Notes: generated from the letters alone by a model not told the origin. A stretch of DNA of 6,726 nt from Thermoplasmata archaeon (GCA_021850835.1 JAJZKS010000095.1:1-6726), one strand, 5' to 3'; shown: positions 1 through 5,666, numbered from the stretch's first letter. Program-made: numbers and translations.

Positions 1-1147
1 AGATCGAAAAAATGGGGGGCAGGCTCTGCGTTCCCCCAAGAACAGCCGCAAGGGCCTCAATTGTTGTCCTGATCACATTGTTCAATGGCTGCTGCCAGGT
101 AAGGGTATACCCGGATGTCTGCGTGTGGAACCTGAGAAGAAAAGTCCTGTCCTTCTTTGCCCCGTACTTCTCCTTCAGCACTCGTGCCCAGATTCTTCTG
201 GCAGCCCTTAACTTGGCAATCTCCTCAAAGAAGTTTATGGAGGAGTTGAAGAAAAATGACAGCCGTGGGGCGAAATCATCCACGTCAAGGCCAGCTTTGA
301 TCCCCATTTCAACATAATAGAATCCGTCAGCGAGGGTAAAGGCGAGTTCCTGTACCGCACTGGATCCTGCTTCCCTGATGTGGTAGCCTGAAATGCTGAT
401 GTAATTCCACTTCGGGGTGTTTTCCGTACAGTACACCATCATGTCCCGGATAATCCTTAGATGGGCCTCGGGAGGGTAGATCCATTCCTTCTGTGCAATG
501 TACTCCTTCAGGATGTCTGCCTGAACCGTTCCGGCAAGCTGGTCCAACGGCACGCCCTGTTTCTTTCCTATTGCTATGTACATTGCTGTGAGTATTGCTG
601 CAGGTGCATTGATGGTCATTGAGGTGCTGACCTTTCTCAGATCTATGCCTTTGAAAATTACTTCCATGTCCTTTAGGGAGGAAACGTTCACTCCGCACTT
701 CCCTATCTCCCCGTCAGCTCTAGGGTTATCGCAGTCGTAAGCGTAAAGTGTGGGCATGTCAAAAGCAATGCTTAATCCGGATTCTCCATGCTTTATGAGA
801 TACTTGAGCCGCTTATTGGTGTCTTCCGGTGTCCCGAAACCTGAGAACATCCTCATGGTCCACAGCTTTCCCCTGTACATGTTGGGGTAGATCCCTCTGG
901 TGAACGGATACCTGCCGGGCAATCCAAGAAGGTGCTTTTCCGTATTTTCCGGGATGTCCTTAGAATTATAGACTTCCTTTATGGGAATATTGGATGAATT
1001 TGTAAACTCCTTCTCCTGGAACCCTGTCTTCCGATTCCATGGGGAAAGGGTGTTATCAGCCCATTCGTCATATTCGCTGTTTGGGCTGTGGTTCTGGTCC
1101 TTCAGTTGCCTGTACTTGAGAGACCAGTAAGACTCCTTTTTCTCCAT
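1..1147 (-). CDS. Acyl-CoA mutase large (alpha) subunit, methylmalonyl-CoA mutase family, isobutyryl-CoA mutase-like; 5' part only
   Basis: Reading the minus strand from the ATG at 1147 gives 382 uninterrupted codons that leave the window. The family catalyses adenosylcobalamin-dependent carbon-skeleton rearrangement of acyl-CoA thioesters (methylmalonyl-CoA/succinyl-CoA, or isobutyryl-CoA/n-butyryl-CoA). Family motifs appear in order: FTRGIYP (82-88), the [10 protein letters not shown] block (102-111), [10 protein letters not shown] (124-133), STSMTIN (174-180), DILKEY (211-216), [11 protein letters not shown] (251-261, catalytic His256), FAPRLSFFF (292-300), LRFHTQTSG (338-346) and GGTQSL (371-376). 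Aligned without gaps to Propionibacterium MCM, offset 12, the Tyr89 position is Phe101 and the Arg207 position is Gln219, the pair known from isobutyryl-CoA mutase. The conserved Asn after Gln209 is Ala210. Archaeal enzymes usually carry the B12-binding domain on a separate small subunit, which is not in this window. After GGTQSL the family HTNS motif is missing (residues 377-382). The family is certain; substrate is inferred. Confidence 0.95.
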   Translation of the reverse strand, partial: MEKKESYWSLKYRQLKDQNHSPNSEYDEWADNTLSPWNRKTGFQEKEFTNSSNIPIKEVYNSKDIPENTEKHLLGLPGRYPFTRGIYPNMYRGKLWTMRMFSGFGTPEDTNKRLKYLIKHGESGLSIAFDMPTLYAYDCDNPRADGEIGKCGVNVSSLKDMEVIFKGIDLRKVSTSMTINAPAAILTAMYIAIGKKQGVPLDQLAGTVQADILKEYIAQKEWIYPPEAHLRIIRDMMVYCTENTPKWNYISISGYHIREAGSSAVQELAFTLADGFYYVEMGIKAGLDVDDFAPRLSFFFNSSINFFEEIAKLRAARRIWARVLKEKYGAKKDRTFLLRFHTQTSGYTLTWQQPLNNVIRTTIEALAAVLGGTQSLPPIFSI

Positions 1148-1170
1148 GGGTTCATAAAGGCAACCTGAAA

Positions 1171-1180
1171 TTAATATTTT
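1171..1180 (-). promoter_or_regulatory. Candidate TATA box for the mutase gene
   Basis: On the minus strand an AT-only stretch, AAAATATTAA, is centred about 28 bp before the ATG at 1147. That spacing fits an archaeal TATA box driving a leaderless or nearly leaderless transcript. No Shine-Dalgarno sequence precedes the ATG. A second TATA-like match, AATATAAG, lies farther upstream around 1194-1201 and would give a leader of about 25 nt. The rest of the gap at 1148-1287 shows only these elements and the T-run at 1275-1280. Confidence 0.4.
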
Positions 1181-1274
1181 GTCGATCAGAAGCTTATATT
1201 CTCAAGCGGCGAAGCGTTGAATGGTTCCTTATTGATAACTTCAAGTAATAAAGCAAATTCATTGGCACGAAGGG

Positions 1275-1280
1275 AAAAAA
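1275..1280 (-). terminator. T-run behind the ferritin-like gene (candidate archaeal terminator)
   Basis: On the minus strand a run of six T lies 8 bp after the TAA stop at 1288-1290, flanked by C-rich sequence (CCCTTTTTTCCC). Archaeal RNA polymerase commonly terminates at oligo-T tracts without a hairpin. A terminator here would separate this gene from the mutase gene 141 bp downstream on the same strand. There is no stem-loop to support it. Confidence 0.4.
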
Positions 1281-1287
1281 GGGAATG

Positions 1288-1812
1288 TTACCAGTAGTCC
1301 TTGTTTATGAGTTCGTCGTATATGTCCACCAGCCGGTTCTTGTTCTCCATCTCGTGATCGGCCAGTGTCTTCAGGAATTTGCTTATACCTGCCATCTTGT
1401 ATTCCTCTGACATTATTAGCAGTACCTTGTGCAGGTCATTGGACATCTTCATCGCTGATAGCAATACGCTCTGGAGGTCATTTGGATCTGGGTCCTCCAG
1501 GTCTTCTGAAATTATGTGGTCCAGTAGTTCATAGTTCCCCGATGACTTGTCAAAATCGCCGGTTTTGAGTGTGCCTGTCTCTATGGTTTTCCTGATCAGA
1601 TGGGTGTCCTCTTCCTCTTTTTTCTTCAATTCCACCAGTAAAGACTTGACGTGATCGAGATTTGACTGCTGTGAAAGATCGTCATACCTCTGGCTGATTC
1701 TCTCCTTAAGGCGCACTGTCCTCCTCAGCAGCTGGTTCCTTACCTCGTCAAAGGATTTACCTGAAATTGTGTTCATATTATTCTGGTGTCCAGGCATGTT
1801 AATTATAATCAT
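1288..1812 (-). CDS. Ferritin/rubrerythrin-like helical protein with degenerate metal ligands (hypothetical)
   Basis: This 174-residue protein has no signal peptide or membrane segment and is predicted almost entirely helical and charged. Two halves, about residues 21-80 and 110-170, each resemble the two-helix repeat of the rubrerythrin/ferritin-like fold. The second half has an SEEYKMAGISKFLKTLAD-type helix followed by HEMENKNRLVDIYDELI (153-169), close to the usual La..E..H...l..iY.eL pattern. In classical members each helix pair supplies Glu and ExxH ligands for a di-iron site. Here E68xxH71 is kept in the first half, but the matching motif in the second half is E154xxN157, and the first-helix Glu positions appear replaced (Asn125 in the second half). 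A structural or regulatory role is therefore as likely as iron redox chemistry. The start is uncertain: Met1 gives an odd MIIIN leader, and Met6 (1797) or Met13 (1776) are alternatives. The gene is probably real; the fold assignment is tentative. Confidence 0.72.
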   Translation of the reverse strand: MIIINMPGHQNNMNTISGKSFDEVRNQLLRRTVRLKERISQRYDDLSQQSNLDHVKSLLVELKKKEEEDTHLIRKTIETGTLKTGDFDKSSGNYELLDHIISEDLEDPDPNDLQSVLLSAMKMSNDLHKVLLIMSEEYKMAGISKFLKTLADHEMENKNRLVDIYDELINKDYW

Positions 1813-1850
1813 GCTGATACTTGTTTATAACCGTTTCGCATCAAATGTTT

Positions 1851-1859
1851 ATTTATAAT
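1851..1859 (-). promoter_or_regulatory. Candidate TATA box for the ferritin-like gene
   Basis: The minus strand reads ATTATAAAT here, a good archaeal TATA match centred 43 bp before the ATG at 1812, predicting a leader of about 15-17 nt. A second match, GTTATAAAC, lies at 1823-1831. Transcription from that box would begin near 1802, just inside the first ATG, and would favour Met6 (1797) as a leaderless start. The sequence alone does not decide between them. Confidence 0.4.
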
Positions 1860-1927
1860 TATCAGGAGTAATCGTACTTCATTTCCGGCCTTTTGTTTCT
1901 TGGGCTTTTTACATAAAATATACAACG

Positions 1928-2053
1928 ATGAAAAAATCTAGAGCATTGGACTTGGATAACTACAATTTCATTTCCTTGACATGTACCAACATTGTATTTT
2001 GCATTCATTGCAAAAATAACAAATATGATTCAAAAATGATGTTCTGTGATTAA
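1928..2053 (+). CDS. Possible small Cys-containing ORF overlapping the epimerase start (hypothetical, doubtful)
   Basis: An ATG at 1928 opens 41 codons ending in TAA at 2051-2053, overlapping the GTG start of the epimerase by 8 bp in another frame. It begins MKKSRALDLDNYNF and carries four cysteines, three of them as C-x5-C-x2-C (LTCTNIVFCIHCK) with a fourth near the C-terminus (FCD). A CATAAAATATAC stretch lies just upstream (1913-1924), too close to the ATG for a leaderless TATA. Four cysteines in 41 residues recall a zinc-ribbon peptide, but the ORF also covers the apparent epimerase promoter and the inverted repeat. No homology can be claimed, and chance is a reasonable explanation. Confidence 0.15.
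   Translation: MKKSRALDLDNYNFISLTCTNIVFCIHCKNNKYDSKMMFCD
1997..2015. repeat. Inverted repeat upstream of the epimerase (candidate operator)
   Basis: TTTTGCA and TGCAAAA form perfect 7-bp arms around a 5-base spacer (TTCAT). The centre is 40 bp before the GTG start at 2046. The right arm runs into an A-rich stretch (2011-2020) that is the most plausible TATA region for the epimerase. A dyad of this size overlapping a promoter is typical of a dimeric repressor site, although it could be chance in AT-rich DNA. Confidence 0.3.
2011..2020 (+). promoter_or_regulatory. Candidate promoter core for the epimerase gene
   Basis: An A-rich, weakly TATA-like stretch (AAAAATAAC) is centred about 30 bp before the GTG at 2046, suggesting a short or absent leader. 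The rest of the 1813-2045 gap is AT-rich with T-rich patches near 1890-1910. Apart from the inverted repeat, the TATA boxes of the opposite gene and the doubtful 41-codon ORF, I see no structured RNA or other gene in it. Confidence 0.25.
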
Positions 2054-2690
2054 AGTCTCTCCGTCACTGATTTCCTGCAAGCTCGAAGCCCTTGGCAAGG
2101 AAATTGCAGCATGCGATGAAGCTGGCGTTTTCTCATACCACATCGACATAATGGATGGCCATTTTGTTCCGAACCTCACCGGGGGGCCCGATTTGGTGAA
2201 GGCGGTAAACAGGAGCACCAAAAAACCTCTGGAATCTCACCTGATGATTGAGAGACCGGATCGTTATTACAAGAATTTCATTGAGGCAGGTTCTGATATC
2301 CTTCTTGTCCACCAGGAATGCTTAGTAGATTTCAAAAAACTCATTGCTGACATCAGGGCAGAGGGAGCCAGTTTTGGCATAGTCATCAATCCTGAAACGC
2401 CTTTCTCAAAGGCAGAGAAGTTCCTGGAAGATTCAGAAATCTTACTGGTGATGTCAGTGCACCCTGGTTTTTCCGGTCAGAAATTCATAGACTATGTTGT
2501 CCCGAAGATCGCAGAGGCAAGAAAATACATTGATGAACAGGGGCTTAAAACGAAGATAGAGGTCGACGGCGGCGTAACTGATGTAACAGGCAAGAAGGCA
2601 CTGGAAGCAGGTGCAGACATACTTGTCTCTGCTTCGTACATTTTCTCAGGCAATATCGGGGAAAGGATAAGGACTCTTCAGTCCCTATGA
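2046..2690 (+). CDS. rpe: Ribulose-phosphate 3-epimerase
   Basis: A 214-residue cytoplasmic TIM-barrel enzyme that interconverts D-ribulose 5-phosphate and D-xylulose 5-phosphate in the non-oxidative pentose phosphate pathway. Length is normal for the family. Visible landmarks: PSLIS (6-10), the metal-binding HIDIMDGHFVPN segment (32-43, His32 and Asp34), ESHLMIERPDRY (64-74, His65), VMSVHPGFSGQKF (135-147) and EVDGGV (172-177, Asp174). His32, Asp34, His65 and Asp174 match the four divalent-metal ligands, with the two Asp residues as the acid/base pair. The GTG start is well fixed: an in-frame TGA lies at 2037-2039, and PSLIS sits at the usual distance from the N-terminus. Two small oddities are VHPGF where VNPGF is usual, and SASYIF (195-200) where the phosphate loop is normally close to GSAIF. 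The 3' end overlaps the convergent dehydrogenase gene by 6 bp. A specialised relative such as an allulose-phosphate epimerase is possible but less likely. Confidence 0.93.
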   Translation: MIKVSPSLISCKLEALGKEIAACDEAGVFSYHIDIMDGHFVPNLTGGPDLVKAVNRSTKKPLESHLMIERPDRYYKNFIEAGSDILLVHQECLVDFKKLIADIRAEGASFGIVINPETPFSKAEKFLEDSEILLVMSVHPGFSGQKFIDYVVPKIAEARKYIDEQGLKTKIEVDGGVTDVTGKKALEAGADILVSASYIFSGNIGERIRTLQSL

Positions 2691-3665
2691 AATCTCCAGG
2701 ATAATCCTTCCGTCCCTTATCTTTTCAAATTCGTCCAGGGCCCTTCCCAATTGCATAAGTTTCATTCTCGTGGCCACTGGAGCCTTTAATTCATGTTTGT
2801 CAGTGAGCCTCAGGAGCCTAGAAAGATCTTCAAGTGAGCCACCTGTTGAACCAATTATCCCAATTTCGTTTGTGTAAAGGTGGGCAATATCCAGGGATGC
2901 CTCCCTTCCGGTTAGCACACCAAAAGTCACAATCTTCCCTCCAGATGCAACATGGGAAACAGACTCTTTCCAGAAATCTGCACCAAGGGAGTTGATTACA
3001 ATATCTGCCTTGAAGTCCTTGGGTACCTCACCTGTGCTGAAAACTGTGCTGCAGCCAAAATCCTTAACCCATGGCTTCCTTGATACCCCGTAAACATCGA
3101 GGCCCATTATGGAGGCTAGCTGCGACGCAAAAACCCCGGTGTTTCCCGATGCGCCGTATATCAGGATAGAGTCCCCCGGCCTAACGCCTGCCCTGGCGAG
3201 GGCCCTGTACGAGGTCAGCCCGCCGACTGGCAATGACACGGCAACCTCCTCGCTGAGGTTATCAGGAATCCTGAAAAGGTTCCTCTCGGAAATGGAAACA
3301 AATTCTGTGTACGCACCGTTTGATACTACGCCCCAGATGCCTCCATTCCTGCAGAGATGTTCCCTGTGGGACCTGCACATGTCGCAGGTTCCGTCAAAGA
3401 TCCTGTTGAATATCAATACCCGGTCTCCCTTTTTGAAGATTGAACCATCAGATTCCACAATGCCTATTGCCTCGGAACCTGGTATATGGGGCACAGGCGA
3501 TAGGTTGTAGACGATCTTCCCGTGAATCAGGTTATAGTCTATGGGGTTCAGCCCTGCCTTTGTAATTCTCACAAGAACTTCGCCGGGCTTTGCCTGTGGT
3601 TTCTCTATGGTTACAAACTTAAGGTTTTCCTTGCCAAATTCCGGGCCAATGTTTGCTGCGTGCAT
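2685..3665 (-). CDS. MDR-superfamily NAD(P)H dehydrogenase, quinone oxidoreductase-like with a zinc-lobe loop
   Basis: The 326-residue protein has the medium-chain dehydrogenase layout. An N-terminal GroES-like catalytic domain spans about 1-135, a Rossmann cofactor domain about 136-270, and the C-terminal part of the catalytic domain follows. The active-site region resembles quinone oxidoreductases rather than zinc alcohol dehydrogenases: AGLNPIDY (37-44) has Asn40 where the catalytic-zinc Cys would be, and IPGSEAIGIV (61-70) has Ser64 where that His would be. The Rossmann glycine motif is GASGNTG (171-177), and SRK (195-197) after the second strand suggests NADP(H). Unusually for this branch, a structural-zinc loop is present: DGTCDMC..HLC gives Asp91, Cys94, Cys97 and Cys105, matching the four-Cys lobe with Asp for the first Cys. 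Likely an NADPH-dependent enone, quinone or enoyl-CoA reductase; the substrate cannot be read from sequence. It is convergent with the epimerase and divergent from xerA. Confidence 0.9.
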   Translation of the reverse strand: MHAANIGPEFGKENLKFVTIEKPQAKPGEVLVRITKAGLNPIDYNLIHGKIVYNLSPVPHIPGSEAIGIVESDGSIFKKGDRVLIFNRIFDGTCDMCRSHREHLCRNGGIWGVVSNGAYTEFVSISERNLFRIPDNLSEEVAVSLPVGGLTSYRALARAGVRPGDSILIYGASGNTGVFASQLASIMGLDVYGVSRKPWVKDFGCSTVFSTGEVPKDFKADIVINSLGADFWKESVSHVASGGKIVTFGVLTGREASLDIAHLYTNEIGIIGSTGGSLEDLSRLLRLTDKHELKAPVATRMKLMQLGRALDEFEKIRDGRIILEIS

Positions 3666-3684
3666 GAATTAATCATGGCAAACT

Positions 3685-3693
3685 TGATTATAG
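3685..3693 (-). promoter_or_regulatory. Candidate TATA box for the dehydrogenase gene
   Basis: The minus strand reads CTATAATCA, centred about 24-25 bp before the ATG at 3665, which predicts a leaderless transcript. A second box, AGTATAAGAA (3711-3720), would give a leader of about 25 nt. The start lies within a partial palindrome, CATGAATTAATCATG (3663-3677). No Shine-Dalgarno sequence is seen. Confidence 0.4.
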
Positions 3694-3713
3694 GGATTTC
3701 CGAGGCGCGATTC

Positions 3714-3742
3714 TTATACTCATGCAAAGGAATTAATTAATA
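3714..3742 (+). promoter_or_regulatory. Candidate promoter region for xerA
   Basis: Two AT-rich elements precede xerA. TTATACT (3714-3720) would place the transcript start near 3743, giving a 5-nt leader to the ATG at 3748. AATTAATTAATA (3731-3742) would place it near 3762 and favour the second in-frame ATG at 3766. The 82-bp gap is shared with the divergent dehydrogenase promoter. Confidence 0.3.
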
Positions 3743-3747
3743 GGAAT

Positions 3748-4611
3748 ATGTGCTATTTTACTGAAATGGAGGCAGACAAGGAGCTGGAGAAATTCTCCTC
3801 TTACATGCTGGGTGAGAGGAAGAGCCCCCACACAATCAAGGAATACAGCTTTCTGGTATCAGTATTCCTTAATTTCCTCAAGAAACCTCTGGAAAAGTGC
3901 ACTGTGGAAGATATTGAGGCTTACAAGCATTATCTGGCCTCCGTCAGGAAATATTCAAAGACTACACAGTACCTCGCAATAAAAGCACTGAAACATTTCT
4001 ACAAATTCAAGAAGGCAAACGTTCCCCTGAACCTCACGGTGCCCAAGAGGCCCAGGAAAATGCCAAGCTACCTTTCGGAAAAAGAGGCATCCAGGCTAAT
4101 ATCAGAATCAAGTGGCAACACCAGAACACACCTTGTGGTGTCACTGCTCGCACACACGGGAATGCGGGTAGGTGAATTGTGCAACCTCAAGATAAATGAT
4201 ATTGATCTTGACGAGAACGTTATTACAATCCATTCAGGAAAGGGAGACAAGGATCGAATTGTGATTATCCCGGACTACTGTAGGGACATCATTGGAAAAT
4301 ACCTTCCTGAAAGATACAAAATGGGCGCAGGCAATGATTTCCTGCTTGTGAGCCGGAAGGGAACAAGGTTTGATTCGTCAACCATACAGAGAATGGTGAG
4401 GGAAATTGCCCGCAAAGCAGGAATAACAAAGAAAGTAACGCCACATGTGCTGAGGCATACTTTTGCCACTGCGGTCCTCAGAAACGGAGGGGACATAAGG
4501 TTCATCCAGCAGCTGCTGGGACATGCCAGTGTCGCCACTACCCAGATTTACACACATGTAGACGACAGCGCCCTCAAGGAGATGTACCAGAAGCACAGGC
4601 CAAACTATTAG
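3748..4611 (+). CDS. xerA: XerA-type tyrosine recombinase
   Basis: A 287-residue site-specific recombinase of the phage-integrase (tyrosine recombinase) family. Archaeal XerA acts at a chromosomal dif site to resolve dimeric chromosomes and, unlike bacterial XerCD, works as a single protein. The N-terminal SAM-like core-binding domain covers about residues 8-90 (SPHTIKEY, 26-33; YSKTTQYLAIKALKHFY, 69-85). The catalytic domain holds the full set: Arg140 (HTGMRVGEL), Lys165 (SGKGDKDR), His233 and Arg236 (TPHVLRHTFAT), His259 (LLGHASVATTQ) and nucleophile Tyr268 (IYTHV). The short length, simple domain plan and housekeeping neighbours argue for a chromosomal XerA rather than an element-borne integrase. 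No att site or dif-like 28-bp dyad was found nearby. The start could be Met7 at 3766, which removes an odd MCYFTE leader. The stop overlaps the convergent prenyl synthase by 4 bp. Confidence 0.94.
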   Translation: MCYFTEMEADKELEKFSSYMLGERKSPHTIKEYSFLVSVFLNFLKKPLEKCTVEDIEAYKHYLASVRKYSKTTQYLAIKALKHFYKFKKANVPLNLTVPKRPRKMPSYLSEKEASRLISESSGNTRTHLVVSLLAHTGMRVGELCNLKINDIDLDENVITIHSGKGDKDRIVIIPDYCRDIIGKYLPERYKMGAGNDFLLVSRKGTRFDSSTIQRMVREIARKAGITKKVTPHVLRHTFATAVLRNGGDIRFIQQLLGHASVATTQIYTHVDDSALKEMYQKHRPNY

Positions 4612-5666
4612 CTCTTTCTTTCTATGATATAGTGGGCAAGCCACTTAAGGAATTCCTTGATTTCTGCATCCCCCTTGACCTGTGAAAGGTAATCCTTGGA
4701 CTTCTCGATCATGGATTCCATCATCTTTCTTGAATAGTCGTAGGAACCGGAGTCCTTGACAATCTGCCTGAGCTTGTGGAAATCATCGTCTGAAACATCG
4801 CCGCTTGAGAGGCATTTCTTTATGAATTCCCTGTTCTCCTGGCTCGTGTTTTCCATGGCCTTGAGCATCAGCAGCGTCTTCTTCCCCTCATTAACATCGC
4901 TCTTTATTGATTTCCCTGTTTCCGCTTCATCGCCAAACAGGCCCAGAATGTCATCGTGAAGCTGGAAGGCAGTGCCCAGCAGTGTCCCATAATAACTAAG
5001 GGGCTTCACGTCTTCCTTTGTTCCGCTGAGCATTGCCCCAAGTATTAACGGGCCTTCTATTGTGTACTTAGCAGTTTTGAGGATATGCAACCTCAGAAGG
5101 TCCCTCTGGCCAAATGAATCGTTTGTCGCAGAGTCAATGTCAATCAACTGCCCATAACCTGTCATCTCTATTATCCTAGAAAGCTCAACGTTGGCCCTGA
5201 GCACATCAGACGGGTCCATGCCGCATTCAAGGAGTGCCTGGTGGGCAAGCGAATCAGCGAGATCCCCGGCCACGATTGCAATGTTCTCCGAAATCCTCTT
5301 TGCATCGCTTACATGGCCCGGCATCTGGTTTCTCACAGCAACATGCAGGCTGGGTTTTCCCCTCCTGATTTCGCTCTGGTCCATTATGTCATCATGAATA
5401 AGCAGGTAAGTCTGAGTCAGTTCCATAGAAATGGCAGCCCTGAAAACCTTGTCATCGTGGGGGGCAAATAGATTGTGCCCCAGCACTATGAGCATTGGCC
5501 TCAGCCTTTTGCCTCCGTTCATGGTAAAGGCCTTGATGTGTTCGTTTACGTTTCTGCATACTGGATCAAGGGAATCTTTTTCCCTCTCCCTGAAGAATTG
5601 CTCAAGTTCATGGTCAATTCTTCCCTTCAATTCTTTCATATAACTGCTGTGATCTGTGCTGTGCAT
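4608..5666 (-). CDS. Short-chain polyprenyl (geranylgeranyl/farnesyl) diphosphate synthase
   Basis: An all-helical trans-prenyltransferase that condenses isopentenyl diphosphate with allylic diphosphates to make the C15/C20 chains of archaeal ether lipids. From the ATG at 5666 it has 352 residues. Motifs: GGKRLRP (51-57, IPP binding), first Asp-rich motif DDIMD (92-96) followed by RRGKPSLH, GDLADSLAHQ (134-143), and second Asp-rich motif QLHDDILGLFGDE (235-247) with GKSIKSDVNEGKKTLL after it. The fifth residue before the first Asp-rich motif is Tyr87 and the fourth is Leu88, with no insertion in the motif. That is the type I archaeal GGPP synthase arrangement, so a C20 product is favoured, though C15 cannot be excluded. 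The frame is open to an ATG at 5744, but that start would overlap RNase HII and add 26 residues with no family features. Met10 of this version (5639) is also possible. Its 3' end overlaps xerA by 4 bp. Confidence 0.91.
   Translation of the reverse strand: MHSTDHSSYMKELKGRIDHELEQFFREREKDSLDPVCRNVNEHIKAFTMNGGKRLRPMLIVLGHNLFAPHDDKVFRAAISMELTQTYLLIHDDIMDQSEIRRGKPSLHVAVRNQMPGHVSDAKRISENIAIVAGDLADSLAHQALLECGMDPSDVLRANVELSRIIEMTGYGQLIDIDSATNDSFGQRDLLRLHILKTAKYTIEGPLILGAMLSGTKEDVKPLSYYGTLLGTAFQLHDDILGLFGDEAETGKSIKSDVNEGKKTLLMLKAMENTSQENREFIKKCLSSGDVSDDDFHKLRQIVKDSGSYDYSRKMMESMIEKSKDYLSQVKGDAEIKEFLKWLAHYIIERKS

Noticed and set aside
12..317. Plus-strand ORF of 101 codons
   Set aside because: It lies antisense within the well-supported acyl-CoA mutase gene and shows no recognisable motif.
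327..698. Minus-strand ORF of 123 codons
   Set aside because: It is a different frame of the same strand as the mutase; the mutase frame carries the family motifs through this whole stretch, so there is no frameshift.
1813..2045. Structured RNA or riboswitch in the largest intergenic gap
   Set aside because: The region is AT-rich with no long GC-containing stems or known conserved motifs; only a 7-bp inverted repeat was found.
3663..3677. Near-palindrome CATGAATTAATCATG at the dehydrogenase start, as an operator or dif half-site
   Set aside because: The arms are only 5 bp, it includes the start codon, and similar AT-rich sequence recurs nearby by composition.
3748..4611. Tyrosine recombinase as a sign of an integrated element
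   Set aside because: There is no att repeat, tRNA target, or phage or plasmid gene around it, and the neighbours are housekeeping genes, which fits chromosomal XerA.
4612..4625. Pyrimidine-rich tract as a terminator for xerA
   Set aside because: It is interrupted by C residues, has no run longer than three T, and lies in the coding region of the opposite gene.
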